64,000 nucleotides of DNA from Herbaspirillum sp. alder98 (GTDB lineage Bacteria; Pseudomonadota; Gammaproteobacteria; Burkholderiales; Burkholderiaceae_D). The notes under the pieces were generated by a model. It worked only from the letters and a program-made list of their open reading frames with translations. It was not told the DNA's origin and ran no database searches. The position numbers and the translations under genes were made by a program. The stretch covers positions 92,516 to 156,515 of the forward strand of contig NZ_JAIUCY010000011.1 of NCBI RefSeq assembly GCF_020179755.1, in the 5' to 3' direction. Position 1 is the first letter of the stretch. Each line of letters opens with the position of its first letter. This document shows, piece after piece, positions 36,649 to 45,654 of the stretch.

Positions 36649-36676
36649 ATCAGGCAAGGGGCATCAGGCAAGGGGG
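36649..36676. repeat. 14-bp tandem duplication
   Basis: ATCAGGCAAGGGG occurs twice in direct tandem (36649-36661, 36663-36675). The second copy contains the stop codon and final codons of the small minus-strand gene. Confidence 0.8.
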
Positions 36677-36930
36677 CAGGGCGTGTTGGCCAGCGAGCGC
36701 TGGATCTCACTCACCAGGCGTCGGTATTGCGCTTCGGTGAGCACCCACGTCGGCCCTTCGGCGCTGTGCCGGATGTCTTCAGCATCGGGGGCGGTGGGCA
36801 GGGCGTGCATGGCGTCGGGCGCCAGGCCGTATTCGATGACCCGACCACGAGCGTCGGTGAACCTGAGGATGGTGTGCTGCACCAGGTCGTCCCCCAGCAG
36901 ATCGACCCGCACCTTGACGGTGGGATGCAC
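36664..36930 (-). CDS. Small hypothetical protein
   Basis: An 88-residue soluble protein without signal peptide or membrane segments. GTG at 36930 (first residues MHPTVKVRVDLLGDDLVQHT) is chosen because an AGGAG site (36937-36941) stands 6 bases upstream. The frame is open to 37068, but the extra segment has no ribosome-binding site and a Trp/Arg/Pro-rich composition that looks noncoding. The body has an alternating beta pattern (TILRFTDARGRVIEYGL) and a C-terminal helix. I recognise no family. It converges with the first RND operon. Confidence 0.6.
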   Translation of the reverse strand: MHPTVKVRVDLLGDDLVQHTILRFTDARGRVIEYGLAPDAMHALPTAPDAEDIRHSAEGPTWVLTEAQYRRLVSEIQRSLANTPCPLA

Positions 36931-37151
36931 GCTTAGCTCCTTCGCAAGAAAAGGCAGCCGTCGCCATCGTGGCCAGGATCTGCCTGGCGCATAGTCTCGG
37001 GGAAGGGTGTCTTGAGTGCTATCGAAGGAATGCAGGATTGCCAGGATTTTGTGATGCAAGGAGGTCACGCATCACGGATGGCTGCCGCCGGGTGACCCAC
37101 CATGCCGTTTCCCCTGCCATGCATGCGTGAAATGCGTCCGCCCGTCGGCTG

Positions 37152-38042
37152 TCAGACCTGGCGCACTATCGGCGCGGTCGGGGTTCGCATGGACCAGGCC
37201 AGCCCCGCCACGATGGCCGCTGCGCCCACCAGCAACGCCGGGCGCAGCGTCTCGCCCAGCGCCAGCGCCGAGATCGCCAGACCGAACAGGGGCGACAGCG
37301 CACCCAGCATCAATGCCTTCACGCCGAGCTTGGCCACCACCCCGTTGAACATCGCCACGCTGAGCACGCTGACAAGTACGCCATGGAAGAAGGCCTGCAA
37401 TGCCAGGGCGCTGGCGGGGTGCGCGAAGGCCTGCATGCCGTGCAGCATCAGGTAGGGCGCGACGTAACTCAGGGACAGCACCTGCACCAGCGCGACGACA
37501 TCCAGCGGTCGCGTGCCCCAGTGTTTGTTGAGCACCATGTACCAGGCCCACATGAAGGCCGAGAGCACGAACAGCAGGTCGCCGCGCCAGGCGCCGTCGA
37601 TTCCCGCGGCCGCCTGCCCGTGCAGGCTGTCGAAGCCGATCAGGGCGATGCCTGCCAGCAGCAAGGCCATGCCCGCCATCGAGAAGCGTTCCGCGCGCTT
37701 GAGTACGAAGCGGCTGATCAGGGCGCCGAACAAGGGCGTCAGGCCGGGATGGATCAGTGCCCCATGCGAGGCCGGGGCATAGCTGACGCCGCCGATCAGG
37801 ATCAGGCTGAACAACGGGCCTGACAGCATGAACAGGCACAGCGCACGCGGCCAGCCGATGCCACAGGCGTTGCCCAGGCCACGCATGAGCGCATAGGGCA
37901 GCATCAGGAGGCCGCTGGCGAGATAGCGCACCAGGGTCGCGTCCTCGGCCGACAGGCCCAATTGATAGCCATAGCGCGACACCACCGGTTGCGCGCCCCA
38001 GATCAACGCCACCAGCACGCCTTGCAAGATCGAGGTGGACAT
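37152..38042 (-). CDS. EamA-family DMT transporter
   Basis: Ten-helix metabolite exporter, 296 residues, with the duplicated EamA unit; it begins MSTSILQGVLVALIWGAQPV. The gene starts 3 bp after the stop of the DUF1445 gene and is co-transcribed with it under the divergent LysR regulator. The pair suggests processing or detoxification plus export of an amino-acid-like compound. Substrate unknown. Confidence 0.88.
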   Translation of the reverse strand: MSTSILQGVLVALIWGAQPVVSRYGYQLGLSAEDATLVRYLASGLLMLPYALMRGLGNACGIGWPRALCLFMLSGPLFSLILIGGVSYAPASHGALIHPGLTPLFGALISRFVLKRAERFSMAGMALLLAGIALIGFDSLHGQAAAGIDGAWRGDLLFVLSAFMWAWYMVLNKHWGTRPLDVVALVQVLSLSYVAPYLMLHGMQAFAHPASALALQAFFHGVLVSVLSVAMFNGVVAKLGVKALMLGALSPLFGLAISALALGETLRPALLVGAAAIVAGLAWSMRTPTAPIVRQV

Positions 38043-38045
38043 CGC

Positions 38046-38855
38046 CTACAGCACCGCGTAGTCGTTGTTCTTCAGGTCGGTGATCAGCATGTGGCCGGGC
38101 GCATGGGTGATGCACAGCGTCGGGCGCGCCTGCAGCAACGCCACCTGCGGCGTGACGCCACAGGCCCAGAACACCGGCAGCTCGTCGTCGGCGACGGTGA
38201 CGGCATCGCCGAAGTCCGGTCGCGCAAGATCGTCGATGCCGATCAGCGCAGGGTCGCCGATATGCACCGGCGCCCCGTGCACGCCCGGGAAGCGCGACGT
38301 AATCTGCACCGCCCGAATGGCGTCGGCCGCCTTGAACGGGCGCATGCTCACCACCATGTCGCCGCCGAACTTGCCGGCCGGCAGGGTCTGCAGCGAGGTG
38401 CGGTACATCGGCACATTGCGCCCCTGGTCGATGTGACGGATGGCGATGCCGTTGTCCAGCAGCGAGTGTTCGAAGGTGAACGAGCAGCCGATGGCAAAGG
38501 TGACCAGGTCGTCGCGCCAGAGGCTGGCGATGTTCTCGGCTTCGGCCTTGAACTGGCCATGTTCGAATACCCGATAGCGCGGCACGTCATGACGCAAGTC
38601 GAGATCGCTGCCCATCGACGTCGGCGCGAAGTCGCCCGGTTCGCTCACGGCCAGCACCGGGCAAGGCTTGGGATTGCGCTGCGCGAAGCGCAGGAAATCA
38701 TCGGCTTCGGCGGCCGGCAACATGACCAGGTTGACCTGCACGTAACGCGATGCCAGGCCGGCAGTGGGCGCGGGCCAGCCGCCGCTGCGAATCAGGCGGC
38801 GGCATTGGGCAGCGGTGGAAGTGGCGTCGAGTGCGGCTGGGGTGGTCTGCATCAA
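38046..38855 (-). CDS. Putative hydro-lyase / D-glutamate cyclase family (DUF1445)
   Basis: Protein of 269 residues in the DUF1445 family (YcsI/PA3785 type), to which mammalian D-glutamate cyclase is related; members are annotated as putative hydro-lyases. Recognisable segments include [36 protein letters not shown], the cysteine-containing [18 protein letters not shown] and [13 protein letters not shown] near the C-terminus. By family it would catalyse dehydration or cyclisation of a small acid such as D-glutamate. The start has AGGAGA upstream. It heads a two-gene unit with the exporter and faces a LysR gene. Confidence 0.88.
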   Translation of the reverse strand: MMQTTPAALDATSTAAQCRRLIRSGGWPAPTAGLASRYVQVNLVMLPAAEADDFLRFAQRNPKPCPVLAVSEPGDFAPTSMGSDLDLRHDVPRYRVFEHGQFKAEAENIASLWRDDLVTFAIGCSFTFEHSLLDNGIAIRHIDQGRNVPMYRTSLQTLPAGKFGGDMVVSMRPFKAADAIRAVQITSRFPGVHGAPVHIGDPALIGIDDLARPDFGDAVTVADDELPVFWACGVTPQVALLQARPTLCITHAPGHMLITDLKNNDYAVL

Positions 38856-38953
38856 ATTCTCCTGGAGGCGGTGAGGGCGCGCGCAGGGAAGACCGCCTTG
38901 ATCACGCCGGCGCGTGTGTTCCCCATGTCACTGGCGAAAATTCTAGGCTCCGC

Positions 38954-39006
38954 AGATAATTAAAGATAATTACCATTTGACGTCATCAAGATAAAAAATA
39001 TTTATC
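38954..39006. promoter_or_regulatory. AT-rich regulatory region of the LysR/DUF1445 divergent gap
   Basis: AGATAATTA occurs twice in direct orientation (38954-38962, 38964-38972), 10 bp apart. A palindrome GATAAA-AAATA-TTTATC (38990-39006) abuts the LysR start codon. The block is far more AT-rich than its surroundings. The arrangement suits LysR recognition and autoregulation; which of the elements is the binding site is not known. Confidence 0.5.
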
Positions 39007-39915
39007 ATGCGACCTAGCCTGCAGCAGCTTGAGAGCTTTTACTGGGTAGCCCGATTGGGCAGCGTCCACGCCGCCGCGCGGCACCAGAACCTGACCCAGC
39101 CGGCGGTCACTGCACGTTTGCGTGAGCTGGAAGACATCGTCGGTGAACAACTGTTCGATCGTGGTGGCTACAAGCTCGGCCTCAAGCCGCGTGGGCGCGA
39201 GCTGTTCGGGCTGGCCGAGCAGATCCTGAAACTGGCCGAGCGCTTCTCGGGGGCGCGGCCGGAAGATGCCCCGGGCCTTGGCCTGCTGCGGCTGGGGGCC
39301 AACGAATCGTCGGCCATGATCGGCTTGTCGACCTTCCTGGCGCGCCTGAAGTTATTGTTTCCGAAGCTGCGGGTCGAGTTGCAGGTAGACATCGGCACCG
39401 AGCTCAGTCGCCGCCTCAATGCGCGCGAGCTCGACATGGCCATCCTGAGCAGCCCGATGTCGGCCGCCCACATCGTCGACGAGCCATTGGGCAGCGTCGA
39501 TCTGCAATGGGTGGCGCCACGGTCTTTTCGTCCACCGGTGCGCGTGCCCGGGCCGCAGGACCTGGCGCATTGCACGGTATTGAACCTGGTCGCGCCGTCG
39601 TCGTTGCAATCGGCCACCGTCAACTGGTTCGGGCCGCATGCCGCCATCGTGCCGGCCGGCGGCAGCTGCAATTCGATTGCGCTGATCCAGAAACTGGTGG
39701 CCGACGGTCATGGCATCGCCATCGTGCCCGGACCAATGGCGCGCGAGGCAGCCGCCAGCAGCGCGTTGAAGATACTTAAGGTGAACCCCGCCGTGCCACC
39801 CATCAATTATTTCGTGTCATATCTGCAAGAACTGGCGCCAGCCGCGCGTGAACAGATCGTTCCGCTGGCGCGCGAAGTGTTCATCGACTGTGGCTTGATC
39901 CGTCCGCGCGCCTGA
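39007..39915 (+). CDS. LysR-family transcriptional regulator
   Basis: LysR regulator of 302 residues: an N-terminal helix-turn-helix ([35 protein letters not shown]) and a periplasmic-binding-like effector domain. The ATG at 39007 directly follows the palindrome at 38990-39006 and has no Shine-Dalgarno sequence, so the mRNA may be leaderless or weakly translated. It is divergent from the DUF1445-exporter operon, its likely target. Confidence 0.9.
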   Translation: MRPSLQQLESFYWVARLGSVHAAARHQNLTQPAVTARLRELEDIVGEQLFDRGGYKLGLKPRGRELFGLAEQILKLAERFSGARPEDAPGLGLLRLGANESSAMIGLSTFLARLKLLFPKLRVELQVDIGTELSRRLNARELDMAILSSPMSAAHIVDEPLGSVDLQWVAPRSFRPPVRVPGPQDLAHCTVLNLVAPSSLQSATVNWFGPHAAIVPAGGSCNSIALIQKLVADGHGIAIVPGPMAREAAASSALKILKVNPAVPPINYFVSYLQELAPAAREQIVPLAREVFIDCGLIRPRA

Positions 39916-40079
39916 ATCCTGTTGTTCGGCGACGACCAATGCTGACGGCATTGTCAGCCTGGCGCCAGGCAATGCAGCAAATGCTGGCTAAAGCCATCGG
40001 TGCTTTTCGATATGGGCTCAGGATGAGGTGCCTAGAATGCAAATTGCGATATTGCATGCTTAGCCGATTCGAGGGCGCC

Positions 40080-41633
40080 ATGACCTGGTTCTACAACCTC
40101 AAGATAGCCAGAAAACTTATTCTTTCCTTTGCCGCCGTGATCGTCCTGACGGTGATCCTTGGTGTGTTTTCTTTGCGGCAACTCAATGCCGTTAATCAGG
40201 CGTCGACCGACATCGCCCAGAACTGGCTGCCGACGATCAAGTCGGCGCAGGCCATCCAGGCTTCGCTGCCGCGCATGCGCATCTCCGAATTGCAGATGCT
40301 GACGTCCCAGCAGGAGAGCGACCGCACCGATGCCGAGAAGGCCATCAAGTCGCGCCTTGAAATCCTGGCCAAGCAGCGTGCGGCCTACGAGAAGCAGATC
40401 TCGGAGCCCGAGGAAAAAACCATCTACGAGCAATTCAGCAAGACCTTCGCGGCCTATGTCGAGATCGACAAGCAGTTGACTGCGTTGAGTACGGCTGACA
40501 AGACCGAAGAGGCGCGCGCCCTGTTCAAGGGTGAATCCAACAAGCTGTTCCGGGCCATGAACGAGCAGCTCGATGGCATCGTCAAGGTCAACGACAGCGG
40601 CAGCGCCCGTTCGGACGAGCTGGCCGACCATGCCTACGCATCGGCCCGGGTGTGGATCGTCGGCTTGCTGGCGGCGATCGTGGTGATCGCGTTCGGCCTG
40701 GCCCTGACCGTTGCGCGCATCGTATCGCGCCCCCTCAACGATGCGGTGGAAGTGGCGCAGCGCGTGGCCCAGGGTGACCTGACCGTGGATATCCGCGCCA
40801 CCAGCACCGACGAGACCGGCATGCTGATGCATTCGCTGAGGGCCATGAACGACAGCCTGCAACGCATCGTCGGCGAAGTGCGGGTCGGCACCGATACCAT
40901 CGCCACGGCATCGGAAGAGATCGCCACCGGCAACCTCGACCTGTCGTCGCGCACCGAGCAACAGGCAGGCTCGCTGGAAGAAACGGCGTCGGCCATGGAA
41001 GAACTGACCGCCACCGTCAAGCAGAACGCCGACAATGCGCGCCAGGCCAATCAACTGGCGGTATCGGCTTCCGAGATCGCCATCCAGGGTGGCGACGTGG
41101 TGGGCCAGGTGGTGCAGACCATGGGCTCGATCAACGAATCGTCGAAGAAGATCGTCGATATCATCAGCGTGATCGATGGCATCGCCTTCCAGACCAACAT
41201 CCTGGCCCTGAATGCCGCAGTGGAAGCAGCACGTGCCGGCGAACAGGGACGTGGCTTTGCGGTGGTGGCATCCGAAGTGCGTTCGCTGGCGCAGCGCTCG
41301 GCCTCGGCCGCCAAGGAAATCAAGGGCTTGATCGATGACTCCGTGGAGAAGGTCGGCGTCGGCAGCCAGCTGGTCGAGCGGGCCGGCGCCACCATGTCGG
41401 AAGTGGTCGCCAGCGTGCGGCGCGTGACCGACATCGTGGGCGAGATCACTTCGGCCAGCCACGAGCAGAGCACCGGCCTGGATGAAATCAATCGCGCCAT
41501 CACCCAGATGGACGAAGTCACCCAGCAGAATGCGGCACTGGTCGAAGAAGCTGCAGCCGCGGCCCAGTCGTTGCAGGACCAGGCTGGCAAGCTGACGCAG
41601 GTGGTCAGCGTGTTCAAGCTCAATCGGGCCTGA
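40080..41633 (+). CDS. Methyl-accepting chemotaxis protein
   Basis: Chemoreceptor of 517 residues in the inner membrane. A first helix (about residues 11-31) is followed by a periplasmic four-helix-bundle sensor of about 150 residues ([20 protein letters not shown]), a second helix (about 190-212), a HAMP domain and a cytoplasmic signalling tip with [20 protein letters not shown] and [20 protein letters not shown], where CheA/CheW bind. Methylation regions flank the tip. The C-terminus VSVFKLNRA lacks a CheR-docking pentapeptide. ATG at 40080 ([10 protein letters not shown]) is chosen over longer frames by GAGGG upstream and the position of the first helix. Ligand unknown. Confidence 0.92.
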   Translation: MTWFYNLKIARKLILSFAAVIVLTVILGVFSLRQLNAVNQASTDIAQNWLPTIKSAQAIQASLPRMRISELQMLTSQQESDRTDAEKAIKSRLEILAKQRAAYEKQISEPEEKTIYEQFSKTFAAYVEIDKQLTALSTADKTEEARALFKGESNKLFRAMNEQLDGIVKVNDSGSARSDELADHAYASARVWIVGLLAAIVVIAFGLALTVARIVSRPLNDAVEVAQRVAQGDLTVDIRATSTDETGMLMHSLRAMNDSLQRIVGEVRVGTDTIATASEEIATGNLDLSSRTEQQAGSLEETASAMEELTATVKQNADNARQANQLAVSASEIAIQGGDVVGQVVQTMGSINESSKKIVDIISVIDGIAFQTNILALNAAVEAARAGEQGRGFAVVASEVRSLAQRSASAAKEIKGLIDDSVEKVGVGSQLVERAGATMSEVVASVRRVTDIVGEITSASHEQSTGLDEINRAITQMDEVTQQNAALVEEAAAAAQSLQDQAGKLTQVVSVFKLNRA

Positions 41634-41668
41634 CGCGAACCTCAGGCGAGCCTGATGTAGGCATGAAA

Positions 41669-41697
41669 AAAAGGACAGCCATGCGGCTGTCCTTTTG
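41669..41697 (+). terminator. Intrinsic terminator after the chemoreceptor gene
   Basis: A 12-bp stem AAAAGGACAGCC / GGCTGTCCTTTT (41669-41680 with 41685-41696) has an ATGC loop and ends in T residues, starting 36 bases after the stop. Confidence 0.9.
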
Positions 41698-41732
41698 CAT
41701 GTGCGGTACAACTAATTCGAAATTGGACCTTA

Positions 41733-41753
41733 TCCGGGACGTAGTTTCCCGGA
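41733..41753. promoter_or_regulatory. Inverted repeat upstream of the type I secretion operon
   Basis: TCCGGGA (41733-41739) and TCCCGGA (41747-41753) are perfect inverted copies across 7 bases, about 30 bases upstream of the secretion ATPase start. Candidate operator or leader hairpin; no promoter hexamers could be assigned with confidence. Confidence 0.35.
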
Positions 41754-41783
41754 CCGCGTGGCGCTGGACACGAGAATGTTTTC

Positions 41784-43961
41784 ATGTCGAAACATTCGTT
41801 CAGCCAATTCTTCCGGCGAGGTTCTCCCGCCGCCGATTCGCGCGAGCTGACGCGCGAACATTTCTTCTGGATCGTGCAAAGCCTGTGTGCGCTGCATCGC
41901 ACGCCGTTTTCTTCGGCATTGCTGGCAGAGCAGTTCTGCGCGCCTTACTGCGCAGGCTTGCTGGCCAAGGCGCTGGAACAGGCGGGCTTCGATGTGCAGC
42001 CTGGAAGACGCAGCCTCAAACGCCTGCGCACCCTGGTCGCGCCGGTGCTGTTGTGGCTGCACCCGCTGCCTGATAGTGGTGACCAGCGCTACCGCCCGTG
42101 CCTGCTCCTGGGGCGTGATGACCGCAGCGCATTGATCGCGCTGCCAGGGCAGGCCGGCCCGGAAGAGATCGGCATCGACGAACTCGCGCAGCGCCATACC
42201 GGCGATGTGCTGCTGGTGTCGCGGCCGGTGCGCGAACCGACCGATGGCGACCCGGACGGGCGGGCGCTGCGCCGCCCATTCGGTTTCGCCTGGTTCGGTC
42301 CCGAACTGCTGAAGTACCGGCGCCTGTGGCAAGAGGTCCTGCTGGCTTCGCTGGTGATACAGCTGATGGCGCTGGGCACGCCGTTGCTGACGCAGACCAT
42401 CATCGACAAGGTCATCGTGCATCACACCCGCAGCACACTGGTGGTGCTGGTGATCGGAATGGCCTGCTTTGCGTTGTTCTCGGCGCTGCTGTCGTGGTTG
42501 CGCCAATACCTGATCCTGCATACCGGCAACCGCATCGATGCCAGCCTCGGCGCGGCCGTCTTCGAGCATCTGCTGCGGTTGCCGCCGGTGTACTTCCAGC
42601 ACCGGCAGACCGGCGTGGTCACGGCACGCCTGCAGGGCGTCGAGACGATTCGCGAGTTCCTCGCCGGTGCTGCCATCACGCTGATCCTCGACCTGCCTTT
42701 CCTGATGATCTTCGTGGGTATCATGTTCTACTACAGCACCTCGCTGGCGCTGATCGTGCTGGCGGTGCTGGCCATGGTGATGGGCCTCAGCCTGGCCGTA
42801 GCACCCCTGTTCCAGGCCCGGCTGCAACGGCAGTTCATGATGGGCGCCCGCAACCAGGCCTTCGTGACCGAATACGTGGCGGCCATCGAGACCGTCAAGT
42901 CGCTGCAACTCGAGCCGCAACTGCGCAGTCGCTACCGCGGCTTCCTGGCGGCCTATCTGCAGGCTGGTTTTTCGACCCGCCAGCTAGGCAATTCCTACGA
43001 CACCGTGGCCGGCCTGCTGGAGCAGGCCATGACCCTGCTGATCCTGGGCATCGGCGCCTACACCGTGATGGAGTCGCCCGAATTCACGATCGGCATGTTG
43101 ATCGCCTTCCAGATGTTTGCCGCCCGCCTGTCGCAGCCGATGATGCGCCTGGTCGGCCTGTGGCAGCAATTCCAGCAGGCGCGCCTGGCGGTGGCGAGGT
43201 TGGGCGACCTGATGGATGCCGTCCCCGAGCCCTATGTGCTGCAGCCCACGCGGCAAGCGCAGCGACGTGGCGAAGTCAGTATCGTCGGGCTGGGGTTCCG
43301 CTACGACAGCCAGCAGCCCTGGCTGTATCAGGGCCTGTCGCTCAACATCGACAGTGGCCAGACAGTGGCCGTGATGGGCGCGTCGGGTTGCGGCAAGAGC
43401 ACCTTGGCCAAGCTGCTGCAGGGCTTCTATGTGCCTCGGCAAGGCCGCATCCTGATCAACGACATCGATATCCGGCACCTGGGCGCCAATGAGCTGCGCC
43501 GGCACTTCGGGGTGGTGCCGCAAGAGACCACGCTGTTTGCCGGCACCATCCTCGACAACCTGTTGCTGGCCAATCCGCTGGCCAGCTTCGAGCAGATTTG
43601 CCAGGCCACCCGCATGGCCGAGATCCATGCCGACATCGAAGCCCTGGGGCAGGGCTACCAGAGCGAGATCGGTGAACGCGGCGTCGGCCTCTCCGGCGGG
43701 CAGCGACAGCGCATCGCGATTGCCCGGGCGTTGCTCAAGCGTCCCGAGATCCTGATCTTCGACGAAGCCACCAGCGCGCTTGACGGCGTCACTGCCGCCG
43801 CCTTCGCCCAGACCGTCAATCAATTGCGGGGCAAGGTCACGATGCTGTTCATCACCCACGGGCTGCCGCCGGGCCTGGTGGTCGATGCGCTCTATCGCAT
43901 CACACCGCACGGGGTCGAGGCCATGACACCACCGGTGGCCGCCGAGGACGCCACACCATGA
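41784..43961 (+). CDS. Type I secretion ABC transporter (HlyB/LapB-like)
   Basis: Inner-membrane ATPase of a type I secretion system, 725 residues. The N-terminal 150 residues form a C39-peptidase-like domain without the catalytic Cys, as in HlyB, where it acts as a docking domain for RTX substrates. Next is an exporter membrane domain of six helices (about 155-440), then the nucleotide-binding domain with Walker A GASGCGKSTLAKLL (about residues 532-545), signature LSGGQRQRIAIARALL and Walker B ILIFDEATSALD. It is coupled to the adaptor gene (ATGA overlap), and two RTX genes follow. The start has no strong ribosome-binding site, but the N-terminus fits the family. Confidence 0.92.
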   Translation: MSKHSFSQFFRRGSPAADSRELTREHFFWIVQSLCALHRTPFSSALLAEQFCAPYCAGLLAKALEQAGFDVQPGRRSLKRLRTLVAPVLLWLHPLPDSGDQRYRPCLLLGRDDRSALIALPGQAGPEEIGIDELAQRHTGDVLLVSRPVREPTDGDPDGRALRRPFGFAWFGPELLKYRRLWQEVLLASLVIQLMALGTPLLTQTIIDKVIVHHTRSTLVVLVIGMACFALFSALLSWLRQYLILHTGNRIDASLGAAVFEHLLRLPPVYFQHRQTGVVTARLQGVETIREFLAGAAITLILDLPFLMIFVGIMFYYSTSLALIVLAVLAMVMGLSLAVAPLFQARLQRQFMMGARNQAFVTEYVAAIETVKSLQLEPQLRSRYRGFLAAYLQAGFSTRQLGNSYDTVAGLLEQAMTLLILGIGAYTVMESPEFTIGMLIAFQMFAARLSQPMMRLVGLWQQFQQARLAVARLGDLMDAVPEPYVLQPTRQAQRRGEVSIVGLGFRYDSQQPWLYQGLSLNIDSGQTVAVMGASGCGKSTLAKLLQGFYVPRQGRILINDIDIRHLGANELRRHFGVVPQETTLFAGTILDNLLLANPLASFEQICQATRMAEIHADIEALGQGYQSEIGERGVGLSGGQRQRIAIARALLKRPEILIFDEATSALDGVTAAAFAQTVNQLRGKVTMLFITHGLPPGLVVDALYRITPHGVEAMTPPVAAEDATP

Positions 43962-45337
43962 GCGCGCCATCGGTAACGACCGCATCATCTGCCGCCACGC
44001 CAGCGGACGACCAGGCAGCTCCGTCTAAGCTCAGCGCGGGCTGGCTTCATCCACTGGCCGCGCTCGAACATGAAGATCCGGGTCAGGTCGCGCGCGTGGT
44101 GCTATGGAGCGTCTGCCTGCTGCTGGCCGTACTGTTCATCTGGGCTTGCGTGGGCAAGCTCGATGTCGTCGCCAGTGCCCATGGCCGCCTGGTGCCGCAG
44201 ACCCTGCTCAAGATCGTGCAGCCGGCCGAGCCCGGGGTGGTGCGTGAGCTGCTGGTCGACGAGGGTGATCAGGTGGTTGCCGGCCAGACGCTGGTGCGAC
44301 TCGATACCACCGTGGCGCGCGCCGAACGTGTCGGGGTCGATAGTGAATTGATGCGCCAGCACATGCAACTGCGGCGTGTGCGTGCCGAGTTGGGGCAGCG
44401 TCCGATGCAGCGGCGGGCGAGCGACGATCCGCAACTCTTCGAGCACGTGCAGCAGCAATACGCCGCGCGACATAGCGCACATCTGGACAACCTGGGGCAG
44501 GAGCGCTCGGTGTTGCGCCGTGCCGAACATGAGCACGACAGTGCACTGCGTCAGCAGCGCAAGCTGGAAGATACGCTACCGGTCTATGAAGAATCGGCGC
44601 GTGCCTTCGGCGCGTTGCAGCGCGAAGGCTTTGCCAGCGTGCTGGCCGCCAGCGAACGCCAGCGCGACGCTACCGAAAAGCGCGGCGAGCTCGACGCCCA
44701 GCGTGCCATGGTGTCGGCGCTTGCCGCCGCGATCCAGGCGCAGTCGCGTCGCCTGGCGCATAGCCAGAGCCACTACCGGCGCGAACTCGAAGAAGAACAG
44801 GCGACGCTCCTGGCACGTATTGCGCAATTGCAGCCAGACCTGGAAAAAAGCACCTATCGCGAAGGCCTGATGGAACTCAAGGCGCCCGCAAGCGGCGTGG
44901 TCAAGGACCTGGCCACCACCACGGTGGGCGCCGTGGTGCAACCGGGCGATATCCTGTTGACCATGGTGCCGGCGGATGAACCGTTGTATGCCGACGTGCG
45001 GGTGCGCAACGAAGACGTCGGGCTGGTCCGCGAAGGGCAGCAGGTGCAGGTCAAGCTGGCGGCGTTTCCGTTCCAGCGCTACGGCATGATGAACGGCAGC
45101 GTGCAGCATCTCGGGGCCGATGCCAGCCAGCAGAAGGAAAATGACACCGGCCTGCCGCCGTACAAGGCGCGCATCCGGCTCGACCGGCAGGCGCTGGAGG
45201 GCGTCGACGGCAAGCGACACGGCCTGCTGGCCGGCATGCAGGTGACGGCCGAGATCCACCTCGGTCGTCGCACCGTCCTGCAATATCTGCTTTCACCGAT
45301 CCAGAAGACGCTGCACGAGTACGGTCGCGAGCGTTAA
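43958..45337 (+). CDS. Type I secretion periplasmic adaptor (HlyD family)
   Basis: Adaptor of 459 residues connecting the secretion ATPase to an outer-membrane channel. A cytoplasmic N-terminal tail of about 45 residues precedes the single membrane helix (about 48-66, VVLWSVCLLLAVLFIWACVG). Then come the lipoyl-like start GRLVPQTLLKIVQPAEPGVV, a long coiled coil (about 120-290) and the HlyD beta domain ending in the family's C-terminal LLSPIQKTLHEYGRER. No outer-membrane gene follows; a TolC-like protein encoded elsewhere is presumably used. Confidence 0.92.
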   Translation: MSAPSVTTASSAATPADDQAAPSKLSAGWLHPLAALEHEDPGQVARVVLWSVCLLLAVLFIWACVGKLDVVASAHGRLVPQTLLKIVQPAEPGVVRELLVDEGDQVVAGQTLVRLDTTVARAERVGVDSELMRQHMQLRRVRAELGQRPMQRRASDDPQLFEHVQQQYAARHSAHLDNLGQERSVLRRAEHEHDSALRQQRKLEDTLPVYEESARAFGALQREGFASVLAASERQRDATEKRGELDAQRAMVSALAAAIQAQSRRLAHSQSHYRRELEEEQATLLARIAQLQPDLEKSTYREGLMELKAPASGVVKDLATTTVGAVVQPGDILLTMVPADEPLYADVRVRNEDVGLVREGQQVQVKLAAFPFQRYGMMNGSVQHLGADASQQKENDTGLPPYKARIRLDRQALEGVDGKRHGLLAGMQVTAEIHLGRRTVLQYLLSPIQKTLHEYGRER

Positions 45338-45654
45338 GTCCCATCCATTTCACTCTTTCAGCATCACCGGCGCGCCTATGTCAGGGGCGCCGGCATCGGC
45401 CCGTCAAGATGATCCCGTTGCGCTGTCGATGCACAAGTCGGCAGCAAATCTCGCATTTTCTTGCAGGCAGATCGCGTCGGTTCTCGCGTGAGCGCGATTC
45501 ATTGCTCGTCATCCGAACGACAAGATGCATGCTCTGCGCAGCGTCAGGATGCCGACCGTCAACGTCTTGCAAATCCTGTTCGACAAACTGTCCGCTGTCC
45601 GGCCGCCGAGGCCGCCACCCTTATCCGATCCAGACAAATTCCAGGAGTAACAGC
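45338..45654 (+). other. Leader region before the RTX protease gene
   Basis: A 317-base gap. A hairpin CCGGCGC/GCGCCGG (45367-45373 with 45387-45393) lies near its left end but has no T run, so it may be an attenuator or mRNA-processing site rather than a terminator. The frame of the protease is open from 45409, but the extra 82 codons are Cys/Arg/Ser-rich and unlike a protein. No clear promoter was found, so the RTX genes may be read from the secretion operon or from an internal promoter here. Confidence 0.4.

Noticed and set aside
36931..37068. N-terminal extension of the small hypothetical gene from a GTG at 37068
   Set aside because: No ribosome-binding site there, whereas AGGAG is well placed for the GTG at 36930.
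45409..45654. An 82-codon N-terminal extension of the RTX protease
   Set aside because: Cys/Arg/Ser-rich and unlike coding sequence; AGGAG at 45643 supports the ATG at 45655.
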